DNA from: Halesus radiatus
Lineage: Eukaryota; Arthropoda; Insecta; Trichoptera; Limnephilidae
DNA length: 64,000 nucleotides
Reading direction: 5' to 3'
Assembly: GCA_022606495.2 (NCBI GenBank)
Contig: JAHDVE020012219.1
Coordinates: 1-64,000 of the forward strand
The notes below the pieces were generated by a model. The model made no database searches. It worked only from the letters and a program-made list of their open reading frames with translations, and had not been told where the DNA came from. The position numbers and the translations under genes were made by a program. Of this stretch, positions 1 through 10,885 are shown in pieces. The stretch's first letter is position 1; each line of letters begins with the position of its first letter.

Positions 1-1016
1 AAGGAGCTTTACAAGAAAAACTCCTTTGTCCAAATGATGTTCTGTTATTTGCCGGCTGATACACTAGAGAAGAACCCATTCTAGTATTGCGCACTTGTTG
101 TGACCTTATAGCAGTATCAATATTGTTAAAAAATTTACACAGAGCTTGTATTATGTACAATTGCCTTACTGTCATAATTTTACTTTCACTGTATAATCGG
201 TGTGATGGATATAAAAAACATTTCTTGTGCATTATTTTTAAAATTATTTTTTGAACAACATTTAGGGACTCTAGTGTAGTCTTGTAATATGAACCCCAAC
301 ATACAACATTATATGAAAGAAGAGATTGAACAAGAGCATAATATACAATTTTTAGTGTAACTTTGTCCAATATATTTCTTGGGGTCTTGAAGATATAGGC
401 TAGTTTTCTTATTTTGTTTGTTAATACAGTAATATGATCGTTCCATTTTAAATATTTATCAATAATTAAGCCAAGATATTTTATATTGTCTACTCTTTCC
501 AAAGATTGACAATTGCACTCGTGTACACAACAATGCATTGTTAAGGAACGGTCTACAGAAGGTTGACTTACGGAAGAAATGCTAAAAGTAATATATTTAG
601 TTTTTTGTGTGTTTAAAGTTAAAAGTTTTTGATCAAGCCACTTTTTAACAATCTTTAATCCTGACTCACACTTAGCATAAGTTTCATCCCAAGCATCACC
701 AATAAACACCAAAACAGTATCATCTGCAAATGCAACTGAAGAAACGAAGAATGATAATTTGCAAAGGTCATTAATATATAATAAAAACAAAATTGGACCT
801 AGAACACTACCCTGAGGAACACCATATACAATTGATTTATTTGAACTAATATGATCATTACTCTCTGTGTTCTATTTCCAAGATAAGTTCTGAACCAATC
901 TAGTGCTTTATTAACAACACCCATTGCATTATGTTTTTTAAGCAGTAAACCATGGGATACGGTTTCAAAGGCCTTAGACAAGTCTATAAAGACAGCCATT
1001 GCTTTGTTGCCAGCAT
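1..1016 (-). pseudogene. Non-LTR retrotransposon (LINE) reverse transcriptase, partial, runs off the left edge
   Basis: Read on the minus strand, this gives a reverse transcriptase from about palm motif A to the C-terminal tail. Visible blocks in order are AVFIDLSKAFETVSHG (A region, near 990-940), WFRTYLGNRTQRV, GVPQGSVLGPILFLLYINDL (B region), AFADDTVLV (catalytic DD of motif C, near 730), TLNTQKTKYITF, and KYLGLIIDKYLKWNDHI. The frame stays open to position 1. One frameshift lies near 845-865, between the NRTQRV block and VPQG. A stop near 1016 marks the 5' truncation. The block order fits the jockey/CR1/L2 group; I cannot fix the clade. The relic at 19185 shares the TLN-QKTKY block, so it is probably the same family. 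The 3' end lies outside the window. Confidence 0.9.
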
Positions 1017-1050
1017 CTAATGTAAATTAAAGAAAAAAAAATTGTTTTTA

Positions 1051-1208
1051 TTTTATTTATATTAATGCATTATCGTCCGGTTCGGTTGAACCCCACCTTC
1101 AGCAGGAACGTACACATATAAATTATTTATATAGTATTTATATGTGTACGTTCCTGTTGACGGTTGAGTTCAACCAAACTGGTCAAATGCATTAATATAA
1201 ATAAAAAA
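1051..1208. mobile_element. Palindromic MITE-like hairpin
   Basis: Two inverted arms of about 72 bp (1051-1122 and 1136-1208) are separated by a very short AT loop. The outer arm ends both read TTTTATTTATATTAATGCAT and the inner parts share AGGAACGTACACATATAAAT with a few differences. It lies immediately upstream of the truncated LINE. No open frame is present. It is best explained as a non-autonomous foldback DNA element; the superfamily is unknown because no clear target duplication is visible. Confidence 0.75.
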
Positions 1209-1451
1209 AATGCATTAATATGAATAAAAGTGTGATTGCTTTCTTCGATAAAATAAATAAATATCCTTCACCTATAGTCATCATCTGCCAATGTACCTTT
1301 TTTATTATTAATTTCTATATAAATTTGACAATTTCAGAAGTAGCATAAGGTGTTAATATATATTATTTAAAAAAAATCATAGCCCTCTTCACTCCACTTC
1401 AGCTCATGATCTCTAGATCCTGAGCTGAGGCGAACTATGTTTTGTGATGGT

Positions 1452-1640
1452 TTTGAGCGACTTCTGTATTTAAACTTCAAGATTTAGGTTGGGTATATTC
1501 AAAGATTTCCATGTTTGAACTTCAAGGTTTAGGTTGGGTATTTTCAGCGACTTCTTTATTTGAACTTCAAGGTTTGTTCTAGGTATTTTCAGCCACTTCT
1601 TTATTTGAACTTGAGTAAAGTATTTTCAGTAATTTCCATT
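1452..1640. repeat. Degenerate tandem repeat, about 45-bp unit, 4 copies
   Basis: About four diverged units each contain the sequence order CTTC(T)TTATTTGAACTTCAAGGTT followed by a GGGTATTTTCAG block. Copies begin near 1458, 1504, 1548 and 1592; the last is shortened. It is minisatellite-like, with no coding potential. Confidence 0.7.
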
Positions 1641-1699
1641 AATTTTATTATTTTATTGAATCATTTTGTTTCAAAAGTACTCGGCAGTTCTTTACTAGT

Positions 1700-1975
1700 C
1701 TATTGATTACTTAAGCCAAGTTTTGCTAGACTTAATACAATTATTGATTGTAGTAATTTTTTTTAATCTAGATAAGAGTTTGTTGTATAACTTTACAGCC
1801 AAACACTCAGAGATTCTTTGTCCAAAGTGGGTAATATACTTCGATTCGTTAAGCTTGCCTGTTAGCTTTGCTTTGGTATTATGATTAAGTGGGGTATTTG
1901 CCCTTTTGTCTTTTTTGAGATAATGAAACCAGAATATTTGTGGCAAAGATTTTTTGTACACTTGGAACGTCAAAC
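1700..1975 (-). pseudogene. C-terminal tail of a LINE reverse transcriptase
   Basis: The minus-strand open stretch of 88 codons carries the arrangement seen at the end of many LINE ORF2 proteins: a basic segment, then HFGQRISECLAVKLYNKL, then a lysine-rich end with INNCIKSSKTWLK. It resembles the FGQRSFSCKAP block at the end of the LINE at 1-1016 (same FGQR start), so it is probably a separate relic of a related family. No catalytic part is present. Confidence 0.6.
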
Positions 1976-3289
1976 CGTTTAAAGAATTCCGTTGTTGACT
2001 TCCTTATGTTTACCTTTAAAATGGTCTTTATCAAACTCTGTACTAAGCTAAGATTCTAAGTATTTTAAAAACTAAACAGATGGTATCTAATCTAACTTCC
2101 TATTTTATAAATATATATCTAAAAATCTGTAGTATTATTATGAGATTGATGAAATTTTGCACTTTTACCTTCAAAATAAGAGAAAAATTTCTAGGTAGGG
2201 TAGGGGTAGGGGTAACGCATCATAACCTTACTCTGACCCATTCATAACCCCAGGCAACGCTTGCCGGGTATTTCGGCTAGTTATCTTAAATTAGATGGAT
2301 ATGAAGAGACAAAACAATAAATTATGACCACAATTATCTTATATCAGACCTTCTTAAAACTACTCGTTTATCCATGGTGCTTCAAAAATTTTTCACCATT
2401 TTGCATTCAGTTATAACTATTGTTGTTTTACACTCTGGGATATTCAACAATTCCTTGTCGAGTGTATATACATCTATTCTTCATACTATTGGCAGCCTTT
2501 CAATACCAAACAGTCGGCATACCTACAGTATTCAGTTAGCACGCAAGAAAGTCCCAGTAGGTTAGCAGGCTACGGGCTGGGTGACACCCCTCTGGTCACA
2601 TACAGTCCCACAGTCACAGAGTCCTACATAGATTGGAAGAAAAATCCAAGTCTCTGACGTAACGGCATGGCAGCATGGTAAGCCTATGATGAAAAACTAA
2701 AGAGAATCGGTATCCTTTGTAGGTGTGGATAATATAGTGGTTACTATCATTTAAATTATGAGCTTTCAAGCTTCTGACGCCAGGTGACAGTAAAATGAGC
2801 TTAGATATTTGGCATCGATGTTTTTAATAGATAACCCAGAAATTGAAAAAATTAAATTCATTGCTAAAATTTGAATAATTGTTAACAAAAAAACATTTTA
2901 AAATACCTTTGAACGCATCACTTAGTATGAATTTAAGTGCAATGGTTCTCTTCGGATAACGTGCCTTCTACATGGTAATTTAATATTACAATTAAGAATA
3001 AAAATAAAACTTCTTTTCTATTCGTACTTTTTTTAACATGACTATTGAATTTTGGGTGCTACAACCCAACTTGTTCCATCGATTAGAAGAATACTTATTC
3101 CTCTTGGATATTTTATTTACATAGTTCTACAGATATTTGCAAGATTTTGAAATAACGATAGACGAAGAATTTACCTGGACTCGAGTATTTACATATTTAT
3201 ATTTTGTGAGTATAATGAAAACGTTTTATGAATAATTTTATTAGGTGTGTCATTTGAAGGTTTTGCTGCATCCGAAAAGGCCGCATGAT
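1976..3289. other. No gene seen; AT-rich spacer
   Basis: Nothing is recognisable as a gene. A GGGGTA-type triplet repeat lies at 2195-2216, followed by GCCGGGTATTTCGGCTAGT near 2260-2281, which looks like the end of an interspersed repeat but cannot be classified. Confidence 0.5.
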
Positions 3290-3640
3290 CTAAGTGGTAA
3301 ACACACTCGTTGGTGGCGGTAGGCGTCGCCATGGAAACGGTAAGGGGCGCAGGCGCGCCCGCCCTCGGGGGGCGGACCGCCCTGCAGCCTGTTGAACTGG
3401 AGACAGTCGCCCACAGACCGCCGGTGCACGACCACTGAGCGCCTGATCTTCCGCCCACAGCTCGCTGTCAAACTAGCTCTCATCTCCCGACTTCTGACTT
3501 CTGACACGTCAGAGTATCTTATGAGCCGGTCCGTTCCATGCGTAGATTGTGTAGCCTGCATTAAGCTTCGACTCGCGAAATCCCAGTCTCTCCGAGACCT
3601 CCTTAAATCGCTTAGTCAGCTGATGACCCAGTGACGTTTC
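3290..3640. promoter_or_regulatory. CpG-rich patch, possible promoter or first exon
   Basis: A sharp rise in GC and CpG is set in AT-rich flanks; the peak is at 3310-3480, with GGGGGGCGG and GGCGCGCCCG-like motifs. At 3331 an ATG sits in the context GTCGCCATGG, and ATGGAAACG is followed at once by GTAAGG, a donor-like sequence. Open frames of about 80-100 codons exist on both strands here, but none matches a family I know, and GC-rich DNA gives long chance frames. A promoter/5' exon, or a GC-rich transposon piece, are both possible. Confidence 0.3.
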
Positions 3641-3670
3641 ACCTGTGATTCGTAACTCAAATAATCTTGC

Positions 3671-3686
3671 CTACCTACCTACCTAT
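3671..3686. repeat. (CTAC)n microsatellite
   Basis: Four CTAC units in a row. Confidence 0.8.
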
Positions 3687-3690
3687 TTGC

Positions 3691-4189
3691 TCATTGATAA
3701 AATCATCTTTCGAAAAAATCGATAAAAAAACATACCACGTGTATGCAAAACTGACAATTGAAAGCCTTTGATGTATCGCAGGAGTCTTTGATAAAAGTCC
3801 TTACTAAATGTTTTAAAAATAAAACGTTTTGCCTAAAATTAAGTGCTCAAATTTTACCTAATTCCGTCTCTAAAGTATTTGGCCCGAAAGTATTGCTCTA
3901 ATCTAAACTACTGAATGACTTTAGTTGCTGGTTGGTTTCATAATACGGAGGCAACGTCAATTTTTATCTCTCTATTAAGAGTAACATATTGTTTGAATAA
4001 CGAACGCGGACGTTGAAGCTGATTGGTGGAACCCGTCGGCCAGCCCATAGTAGTACGGAGCACGAGTGGTCCTTCCGTCCTTTTCATCAGTACAGAACAG
4101 CGCAGAGGGCATCCCTTTCTTCTATGCCTACGTTGGAATCAGGTAGATATAAAAACCTTATTTCATCCCATTTGCAGGTTATACCCGTA
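3691..4189. other. No gene seen
   Basis: AT-rich; no recognisable coding or structured repeat. Confidence 0.5.
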
Positions 4190-4440
4190 AACCCGCATTC
4201 CACGAAATTTCAGGTGATTTTTTTCAGGCAAAACAGAAATAAACATAAATTTACAGGTGATTTCATGCAGGAAAACAGAACTAAATGTTTTTTTTTCCTT
4301 TTTAAAACGTCAAATTCACAACCGCATTTCATGAAATTTCGGGTGATTTTTTTCAGCAAAACAGAAATAAACGTAAATTTTCAAGTTATTACGTTCAGGA
4401 CAACAGAAAAAACAACATTTTCCTTGTTAGAACGCCAAAA
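4190..4440. repeat. Nested tandem duplication, 130-bp unit made of two half units
   Basis: CCGCATTCCACGAAATTTCA at 4192 recurs with few changes at 4322. Inside each 130-bp unit are two related half units, each with an ATTT-x-AGGTGATT block followed by CAGG and AAAACAGAA (near 4205, 4248, 4336, 4377). The pattern is AB-AB, meaning an old duplication that was itself duplicated. The 147-codon open frame across it (4013-4456) is low-complexity and I do not consider it a gene. Confidence 0.65.
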
Positions 4441-5526
4441 ATATTGTATCGTTTAATGTCATGCTTTCGGTTCAACCATCTCTCTGATTATTATGCGTAT
4501 TAGTTCTGGTCATTTGTTTTGATTGCCACCTTTCCCTTAAAACGAATGGCTGATAAAAATGGTCAATAAAGCCAAGTTCTTAATTTAAAAGCACGCCCTT
4601 AGCTTGATACGATAAAAGCGACGTAAGAAAATTCGTATTTGGTAATTATACATTTCATGGAAGTTTTCTAGTAAATCACAGTGGCGTTAAATAGAAGGGT
4701 TAAAAAATAATCCATAATGAAAATGATCCCTTACTCGATGCAGCCATATTGTCAAATTAAACTATTTTATTTGAATCATTATTAACTTCGTCGTGTTATT
4801 TTTACAAATAGATCATACGATTCATTACCAATTCTTACAAGCGTTTGCTACGCATTTCAAGCTACTTTTTTACGATCTCAATCTAATACTAGCCCTTGGA
4901 GGGGGAGGCGGCAAACAAAATTCCATTATATTATACTTCCTTTAAAGATAAATACGATTTTCACTTTCCCCGATATCGGGGATAATTCTGTACTTTATAT
5001 TCTCAGTTAGCGGGTAGCTAGTACATTGTTGGACTTAGCGCACACCTCGTGAGAGCGTTAAATATTATCCCTCCTTAAATACTTCTAACTGCCGTATTTA
5101 TCGATCAACTTATAAAAACTCGGCAATAAAGTTCTTCTTTATGATCGGTTTATGTACCATTAGCGTTATCGGAAAAGTTTTTACCGCGTTAATGCTTTGC
5201 CACACACGCCATCCAGGCGCGCCTCGGACAAGGATACCAACCCTTATACCTCTAGTTACATATATACCCGATATCGTCCGTTTAATTGTTGTCAGTTTTC
5301 GTGTTTCATCACAGAATCCAAGGTATTAGCTATTTACCTTGTCATTTGCAGGACTGCTCGGATGTTTCCCCACAAACCTGACGCCCGGTTGCCCTCGGTA
5401 GAACATCGTCTTGTCCGATAGATGTCGGTAGCAGACAATTTCACACCGTAAGAAGCCCCTTACACAACGCCCAGTTTTAAATACCCTAAGTAAATGATTA
5501 CGTAAATTAATTTTAAAATTTGCATC
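4441..5526. other. No gene seen
   Basis: Short overlapping open frames at 5141-5421 lie in different frames of one moderately GC-rich stretch and match nothing I know. Confidence 0.5.
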
Positions 5527-5694
5527 GTTTAAACCATTGTTTTTAATATATAAATATCTACATATATCAGGAGCAAAGCTCCCCCCATTAGGATAACCAA
5601 TATAGTAAATATACTGTATTTTATTAATCCTGGTAAGGGGAACGTTTCCTCTGAAACATGTAGATATTTAAATATTAAAAGCACTGGTTTAAAC
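5527..5694. mobile_element. Foldback element with two head-to-head hammerhead-like motifs
   Basis: The outer arms are inverted: GTTTAAACCATTGTTTTTAA with ATATCTACAT at the left mirrors ATGTAGATATTT and CACTGGTTTAAAC at the right. The plus-strand inner motif is ATC-CTGGTAA, a G-rich/C-rich stem, then GAAACATGTA-GAT (5628-5664). The minus-strand copy is more decayed (CTAATGG, then a GGAGC/GCTCC stem). ATC and GAT flank the plus motif and could pair as stem I. It resembles hammerheads of Penelope-type terminal repeats, but the core has substitutions here. Confidence 0.5.
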
Positions 5695-8600
5695 AAAGAT
5701 TTTTTTTATTAATGAATTAATATTAAAAGCCACAAAATGATTACGCATCTTTTGAAGACATTGCTTAAATGTTTGTAAAGTATGTATGAAGATAACACAT
5801 AAAAGGCAACAGCTCAAACTTTTAGGGACATAATATAACTATTGAATTGTCTTAGCGAAATACATTACATTTAAATAGTAAAAAAATATATTTGTATTAA
5901 AAAATAGCATGTAAATTACATTTAACCATTATTTGTAGGGTCAAGAAAAACAACGGTTTTTTTTAGTTTTTGTAAAGTGCATGTCTAGTCAATGCAATTA
6001 TAAAATTTTATTATTATTTTATTATATAACGCATTATGAGGCATTATATTTTATTTCAGTGAATATCCACAATCAAATTAATATTATGATATCCATTAGG
6101 AAGTAACAAGGTTTCAAGAAGTTTCCACAAGGGTCCTCCAATAGCATGTGGTATGCAATAATAATGATGTGGGTTCGCACATATGCACTATCATGTTTTA
6201 CAGATTTTTGTTAATGCGTACACGTATGCAATAATTTTAGACAAATTTAAGCAGCCAGCTCTCTACTACTATTCAAATAACAATTCATTTTGCACATATT
6301 TTTGTATTTTATATACAGGCTAAGTTGTCGGATCGATTCGTTAATTTAAATAATTGTCCCCACGTGTGTCCCGGGTTTCTGGTACTTAAAAGGGTTCTGG
6401 AAAGTGATCGGTGCCTTAAATTCTCCCCACGTCGGACGAACTTTAAAATTATGTATTGTGTCAAATTTGAGATTAATAATCATTGTCATTTTGAACATTT
6501 AAATCAATGTATAGAGTAACTCTTACATCCATCCAGACTCGATTATGAGCTTTATCAAATTGATATTCTTAAATCAGTTTTATTTGAGAGACGCCATAAT
6601 AATAAATCGAACAGTTTTTTTTTATTTGCTCTATCGCTCACATTTTTAGTTCTCGGGTACACATGTTTTCCCAAATCCTTCCATATTCGACAAACAAGTT
6701 TTGAAATATTCGCCCATCATATGATTGAATTTCTGAAATATGTTTGGCTCCTCAAGAAAATCCCGACAAACCTATTATTTGCCGCATTAAATATTTACGA
6801 CATCTTACGACGAATATTTTTCCTCTCAAAGGGAAATACATGCAAACAAATATCAAATACATGTTACTTATTCCGCGACAAAACACTCTCTTTTGTTTGG
6901 TTTTGATCTTTTGTGGTTTCAAAGTAATACCCCATTTACTTACAATGAGAATATTATACAAAAAGTATGAATGTTTAACGATTGGAAAGTATTGCTTTAT
7001 TTTTCCAGTTTTTATTTTATCGTCGCATGTACCCACGTGATATTTTTGTAACTCCAATAGGATTCTAGTGTCCCTTTCTGTTATCGTTAACCGTGAAAAT
7101 CTTATAGATTTAAAATATTAATTACTTCCACAAATAAAAAGACCAGGTGCGCTATTCCCGTTCTTTTTAAGGAAGATTCCTTACGTTTTTCCTTACGGTT
7201 AAAGACTTCTTCAATAACTGCGGAATTCCGGTGAGACATAGTAAAAAGATCCTAAAAGATTATCAAGAGATTATTTGAAAACACAAATTGATGAAATATC
7301 TTCAAGTGACATAAGATTTTGAGCTAAAACTTTTAAAAATTACATTATATTATTATTCATTTTAATACTTTTTTATTTTATTTTTAAATATCATAAATAA
7401 GCCTTTTAACGATGAATCACGTTTTATAAAAAGGTACCTACCTCATTAGATAGTAATGATATTTTTTTTGTCTCTATTTCTAAAAGTGACATTTGAATTT
7501 GTTCCTACCGAAGAGGTGGGTCATTCCACTTATTTTAAGAACTCGGTTCCAATTCCGAGTTTAGGACTCGGTTCCTCGGACTCGGTCTTCATTCCTTTCG
7601 GTCAGCATAGGTCCGCCGTCAATCAAAAATCGTTCATATAACACTAATGAATAGGCACGCCTTTCGTTTCTATCTCCAATCCACAAAACCTTTCCGTTCC
7701 TTGAGTGTGCGTTCGAAACGAGTTAATCCGGATTTGCAAACTTGGGGTGAGTCTAATTAATAATGAGTTTTTCTCTAGTTAAAACATCGCAACTATTGAC
7801 ATTTTTGATGAATGTTGCTCGCTGAATTCAGCTGACAGCTGTCATCCGAGAGAACCGGAACCGCAGTTAAATAAGAAGGCTTTAACCCTAAGGAAAAAGA
7901 TAATGAATCTTCAGTAAAAAGAACGGGAAAAGCGCCCCAGGACACCCCGGGGTTTTAAAAACATGTGGAATGAATATACATATACATTGAAGCATAGTAA
8001 GAGCTGAAAAGTGTGTGCATGAACTATTGAAAATCAGTTGGCATTAGGAAATATTTTTCGGAAAAATAACGATAGGATTAATAAACTCTTCAACGAGTAA
8101 GTATGTACAATGTTTTTCTGCAAATTCAGAAATGTTTTCAATTATTCAATTTAATTTTTACTCTTCTTAAAATGCACACACCGCATAATAATCTATAATC
8201 ATTGTGGATTTTGCTAACCGACATCAACCATCGATAACACTTAGGCTTTATGGCATATACTGTAAAAGTGTCTCAAATACAATATTGTTACTCTCCAACT
8301 CATTGATCGGAATATCCATTTATATTGAAACTGGAAAGGCTCCATTCTGTAGGGCATGTAGCAACCGTGGAAGATAACTGACGAAATAAAGATACTTAAA
8401 AAAAATAGAGGAAGCCAATTGTGAAAGGTTATTCCTCTAATATTAATGATTGTACATAAAGATGCATACAATGATATCAGTGATACAATGACATTGAATC
8501 GGATTCACCGTAACTACACTAGTTATCAATAATCGTAATTGCAGTTTTTAACACCTTCATGGGCAATGATATTTTAGCTAACTCAAGTCAAAACAAATTA

Positions 8601-9135
8601 TTTGTACCTTTTTTGCGGTTATGTTAAAAGTCTATCATTTCGCAGAACATGGCAATCTTGTTTTATATTAAAAGAAAAAGTTTTTTTTAATGATCAAACC
8701 TGTCCACTTGATACGAATTTAACTGGAAATAAACTTTTCAAATAATATTATTCCGATTGTTACTGTAATGTTTAACAGAACTTAGCAATTTAAACAACAC
8801 TAACACTATTTATTTTACGTAATATACGTACCTCATAAGAATAGAAATTATTTATTTTGACGTTATAATCCCGTTGCGGTTTTACATTTCTTTATCAACT
8901 TGATTTCAAATCCATTAAGTAAACATTTTGTAATTGACTTAAGTAATATTTTTAAAATTTGTACAGCACCGTTTTTCTGAAAAATCACCTCAAGGGCGTG
9001 TGCAAATTCATTTTTTTATTTGATATTACGTAATACACTTTTTTTGATTTTATTACCGAATATGCACTTTCTTGTTGTTACACTAATTAATATAATTAAT
9101 ATTCTAGTACTCATATTTACTTAAATTTCTCAATT
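5695..9135. other. No gene seen; long AT-rich spacer
   Basis: Frames up to about 100 codons at 6721-7057 occur on both strands at once and have AT-driven composition. No domain, repeat family or tRNA is visible. Confidence 0.5.
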
Positions 9136-9651
9136 TACCCACACACTGGCAGCGCTTGTGTGGGTTCCATTTCTTACAGTGAGGCATGGAACTGGCAGAG
9201 GAAGGATGAAAGTAGACTGAATGCTGTAGAAATGAGATCTCTGAGACGAATGTGTGGTAAAACCATATATGATCGTGTGAAAAATGATGAGATTCGTAAA
9301 GAATGCAAGGCTGATGTAAGCGTAGTCAGCAAGATTAAGAAAGGGACGCTTAGATGGTTTGGGCATGTAGAGCGAATGAATGAAGAAAGGAGTGTAAGGA
9401 GATTATATGACGCGAATGTGAATGGAAGAAGAAGCCGGGGACGTCAAGGAAGACGTGGCACGATCAAGTGAATCAAATACTTGAGTCGGGCCATGTCAAA
9501 AGTCGGAATAACAGAAGAGAATGTATGAGACGTTGTATGAAAGTGAATGAAGCAAGAAGTATATGCCAAGATCGAGTTGTTTGGCGGTCCGTCCTCTCTG
9601 CCTACCCCTGCGGAGAATCGGCGTGATGGTTAGTTAGTTAGTTAGTTAGTT
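9136..9651 (+). pseudogene. 3' end of a LINE, (GTTA)n-tailed family
   Basis: The plus-strand frame (about 9160-9471) gives a LINE reverse transcriptase C-terminus: WNWQRKDESRLNAVEMRSL, RRMCGKTIYDRVKNDEIRKE, then LRWFGHVERMNEERSVRR, followed by RGRQ. After a frameshift near 9470 the frame continues as NRRECMRRC...VVWRSVLSAYPCG. The element ends in GGCGTGATG followed by about five GTTA units (9628-9651). 'RRICG...DR-RN...LRWFGHV-RM' is a well-known LINE C-terminal signature. An RTE-like clade is likely but not proven. The palm domain is absent (5' truncation). Related copies are at 9735, 10284, 43310 and 45075. Confidence 0.85.
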
Positions 9652-9734
9652 ATGATTTAAACAATCGTGCATGTAAAAAAATGTATGCAAATTATGTTAA
9701 AAACTGAGGGAAAAAAAAAAAAAATTCCATTATT

Positions 9735-10020
9735 TTTAATTAACTAGCTAACAAGCCGATTGATGCCGAGGGTTGGCAGAGAGGATAGACCACTTCATGA
9801 CTTTGTCTCTTGGCATAAACTTCTCACTTTATTCATATTCATAAATCCTCTCATTCATACTCTTCTGTTATTCTGACTCTTGACATGACCCGACTCTAGT
9901 ATTTGATTCATATGATTGTGGCATGCCTTCTTCGGGCGTCCCCGAATTCTTCTGTCATTAATTTTCGCGTCATATATTCTCCTTACACTCCATTCTCAAC
10001 TCATCCGGTCTACATCCCTA
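9735..10020 (-). pseudogene. 3' fragment of the (GTTA)n-tailed LINE, opposite strand
   Basis: The reverse complement matches the 3' part of the element at 9136-9651: a TTGGCATA block, the nonsense-rich region around TCTTGACATGACCCGACTC, and the GTCATATATTCTCCTTACACTCC block. The (TAAC)n tail is reduced to TAACTAGCTAAC. It faces the copy at 9136, so the two form a tail-to-tail inverted pair. Confidence 0.75.
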
Positions 10021-10283
10021 AACTATATTGGTGTCTCGTATTTGTTAATGCCTTTCGGTAATACTATTGTCAACACAATTAAATGACAAATCAATAAATG
10101 TCGTTAATAATCCGAAAAGCTTGGTGGGAATATTAGGTACATTATTTATACTTTTTTTAATACCCATTCAACGCCGACGTACATTATTTTCTTCACGAAT
10201 TACGTTGAGGTAAAAGATTTACACGTAATCAAAATATTTTCAGATAAATTTCATTGGTTTCACATTCTGCTAATAATTAGTCA

Positions 10284-10388
10284 TAACCAACTAACTAACT
10301 AACTAACTAACTAACCATCACGCCGTTTCCCCGCAGGGGTAGGTGGAGAGGAAGAACCGCCAACCAACTCGATCTTGGCATACACTTA
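10284..10388 (-). pseudogene. Extreme 3' end of the (GTTA)n-tailed LINE
   Basis: The minus-strand sequence starts CTCGATCTTGGCATA (seen in reverse) and ends in CATCACGCC plus about six TAAC units (10288-10316). Only the last ~100 bp of the element inserted, as expected from abortive target-primed reverse transcription. Confidence 0.8.
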
Positions 10389-10633
10389 ATAATTACTATA
10401 AAACCTTGATCCTATTTTTTTCTAATAGAACATAATGTAAAATATATGGGAGGGACAATGTAGATTTTGTCTTGTTTGATAGTTAAATTGTGATTTTAAA
10501 ATATGAAAAATGGTATTTCAAATCTCCTTAGCAATTGATGAAAATTAAGTTCCTGACTGAAAATAACTGGGTCAACCTAGGTATAATGCTAAATACAAAA
10601 AAGTTGTCCAAAATTAAAGATTTAATTTTTTTT

Positions 10634-10880
10634 ATGTAAATCAAATTTTATGTTATTATTAAGTTCTGCAAGTATTTTTAGTTGTTATTATTGTGACAGC
10701 TGTTTCGGCGTTTAAGGCCATTTTCAAAACTTCGAAACAGCTGTTACAATAATAACAACTAAAAATACTTGCAGAACTTAATAATAACATTATTAGATTT
10801 GATTTACATTAAAATAAATAAAAATAAATTAAATTGAGTTCTACGAATTAAACTCAAAAACAATTAATACATATTTAAAG
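10634..10880. mobile_element. Penelope-type terminal palindrome with hammerhead-like motif
   Basis: Arms 10634-10708 and 10731-10812 are nearly perfect inverted copies sharing AAGTTCTGCAAGTATTTTTA and GTTATTATTGTGACAGCTG. On the minus strand the left arm holds TTGAAAATGGCC, a GGC/GCC stem, then GAAACAGCTGTC, like a hammerhead 3' half with GUC. The right arm extends to about 10880 with GAGTTCTACGAATTAA, shared with the copy at 52735. A third, partial copy is at 17835. Confidence 0.6.
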
Positions 10881-10885
10881 ACACT

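Noticed and set aside
4013..4456. 147-codon open frame on plus as a gene
   Set aside because: It lies over a nested tandem duplication, has low-complexity composition and matches no domain.
6721..7057. Overlapping frames of 61-101 codons on both strands as genes
   Set aside because: Frames on both strands at once with AT-driven composition, no start context, no domain.
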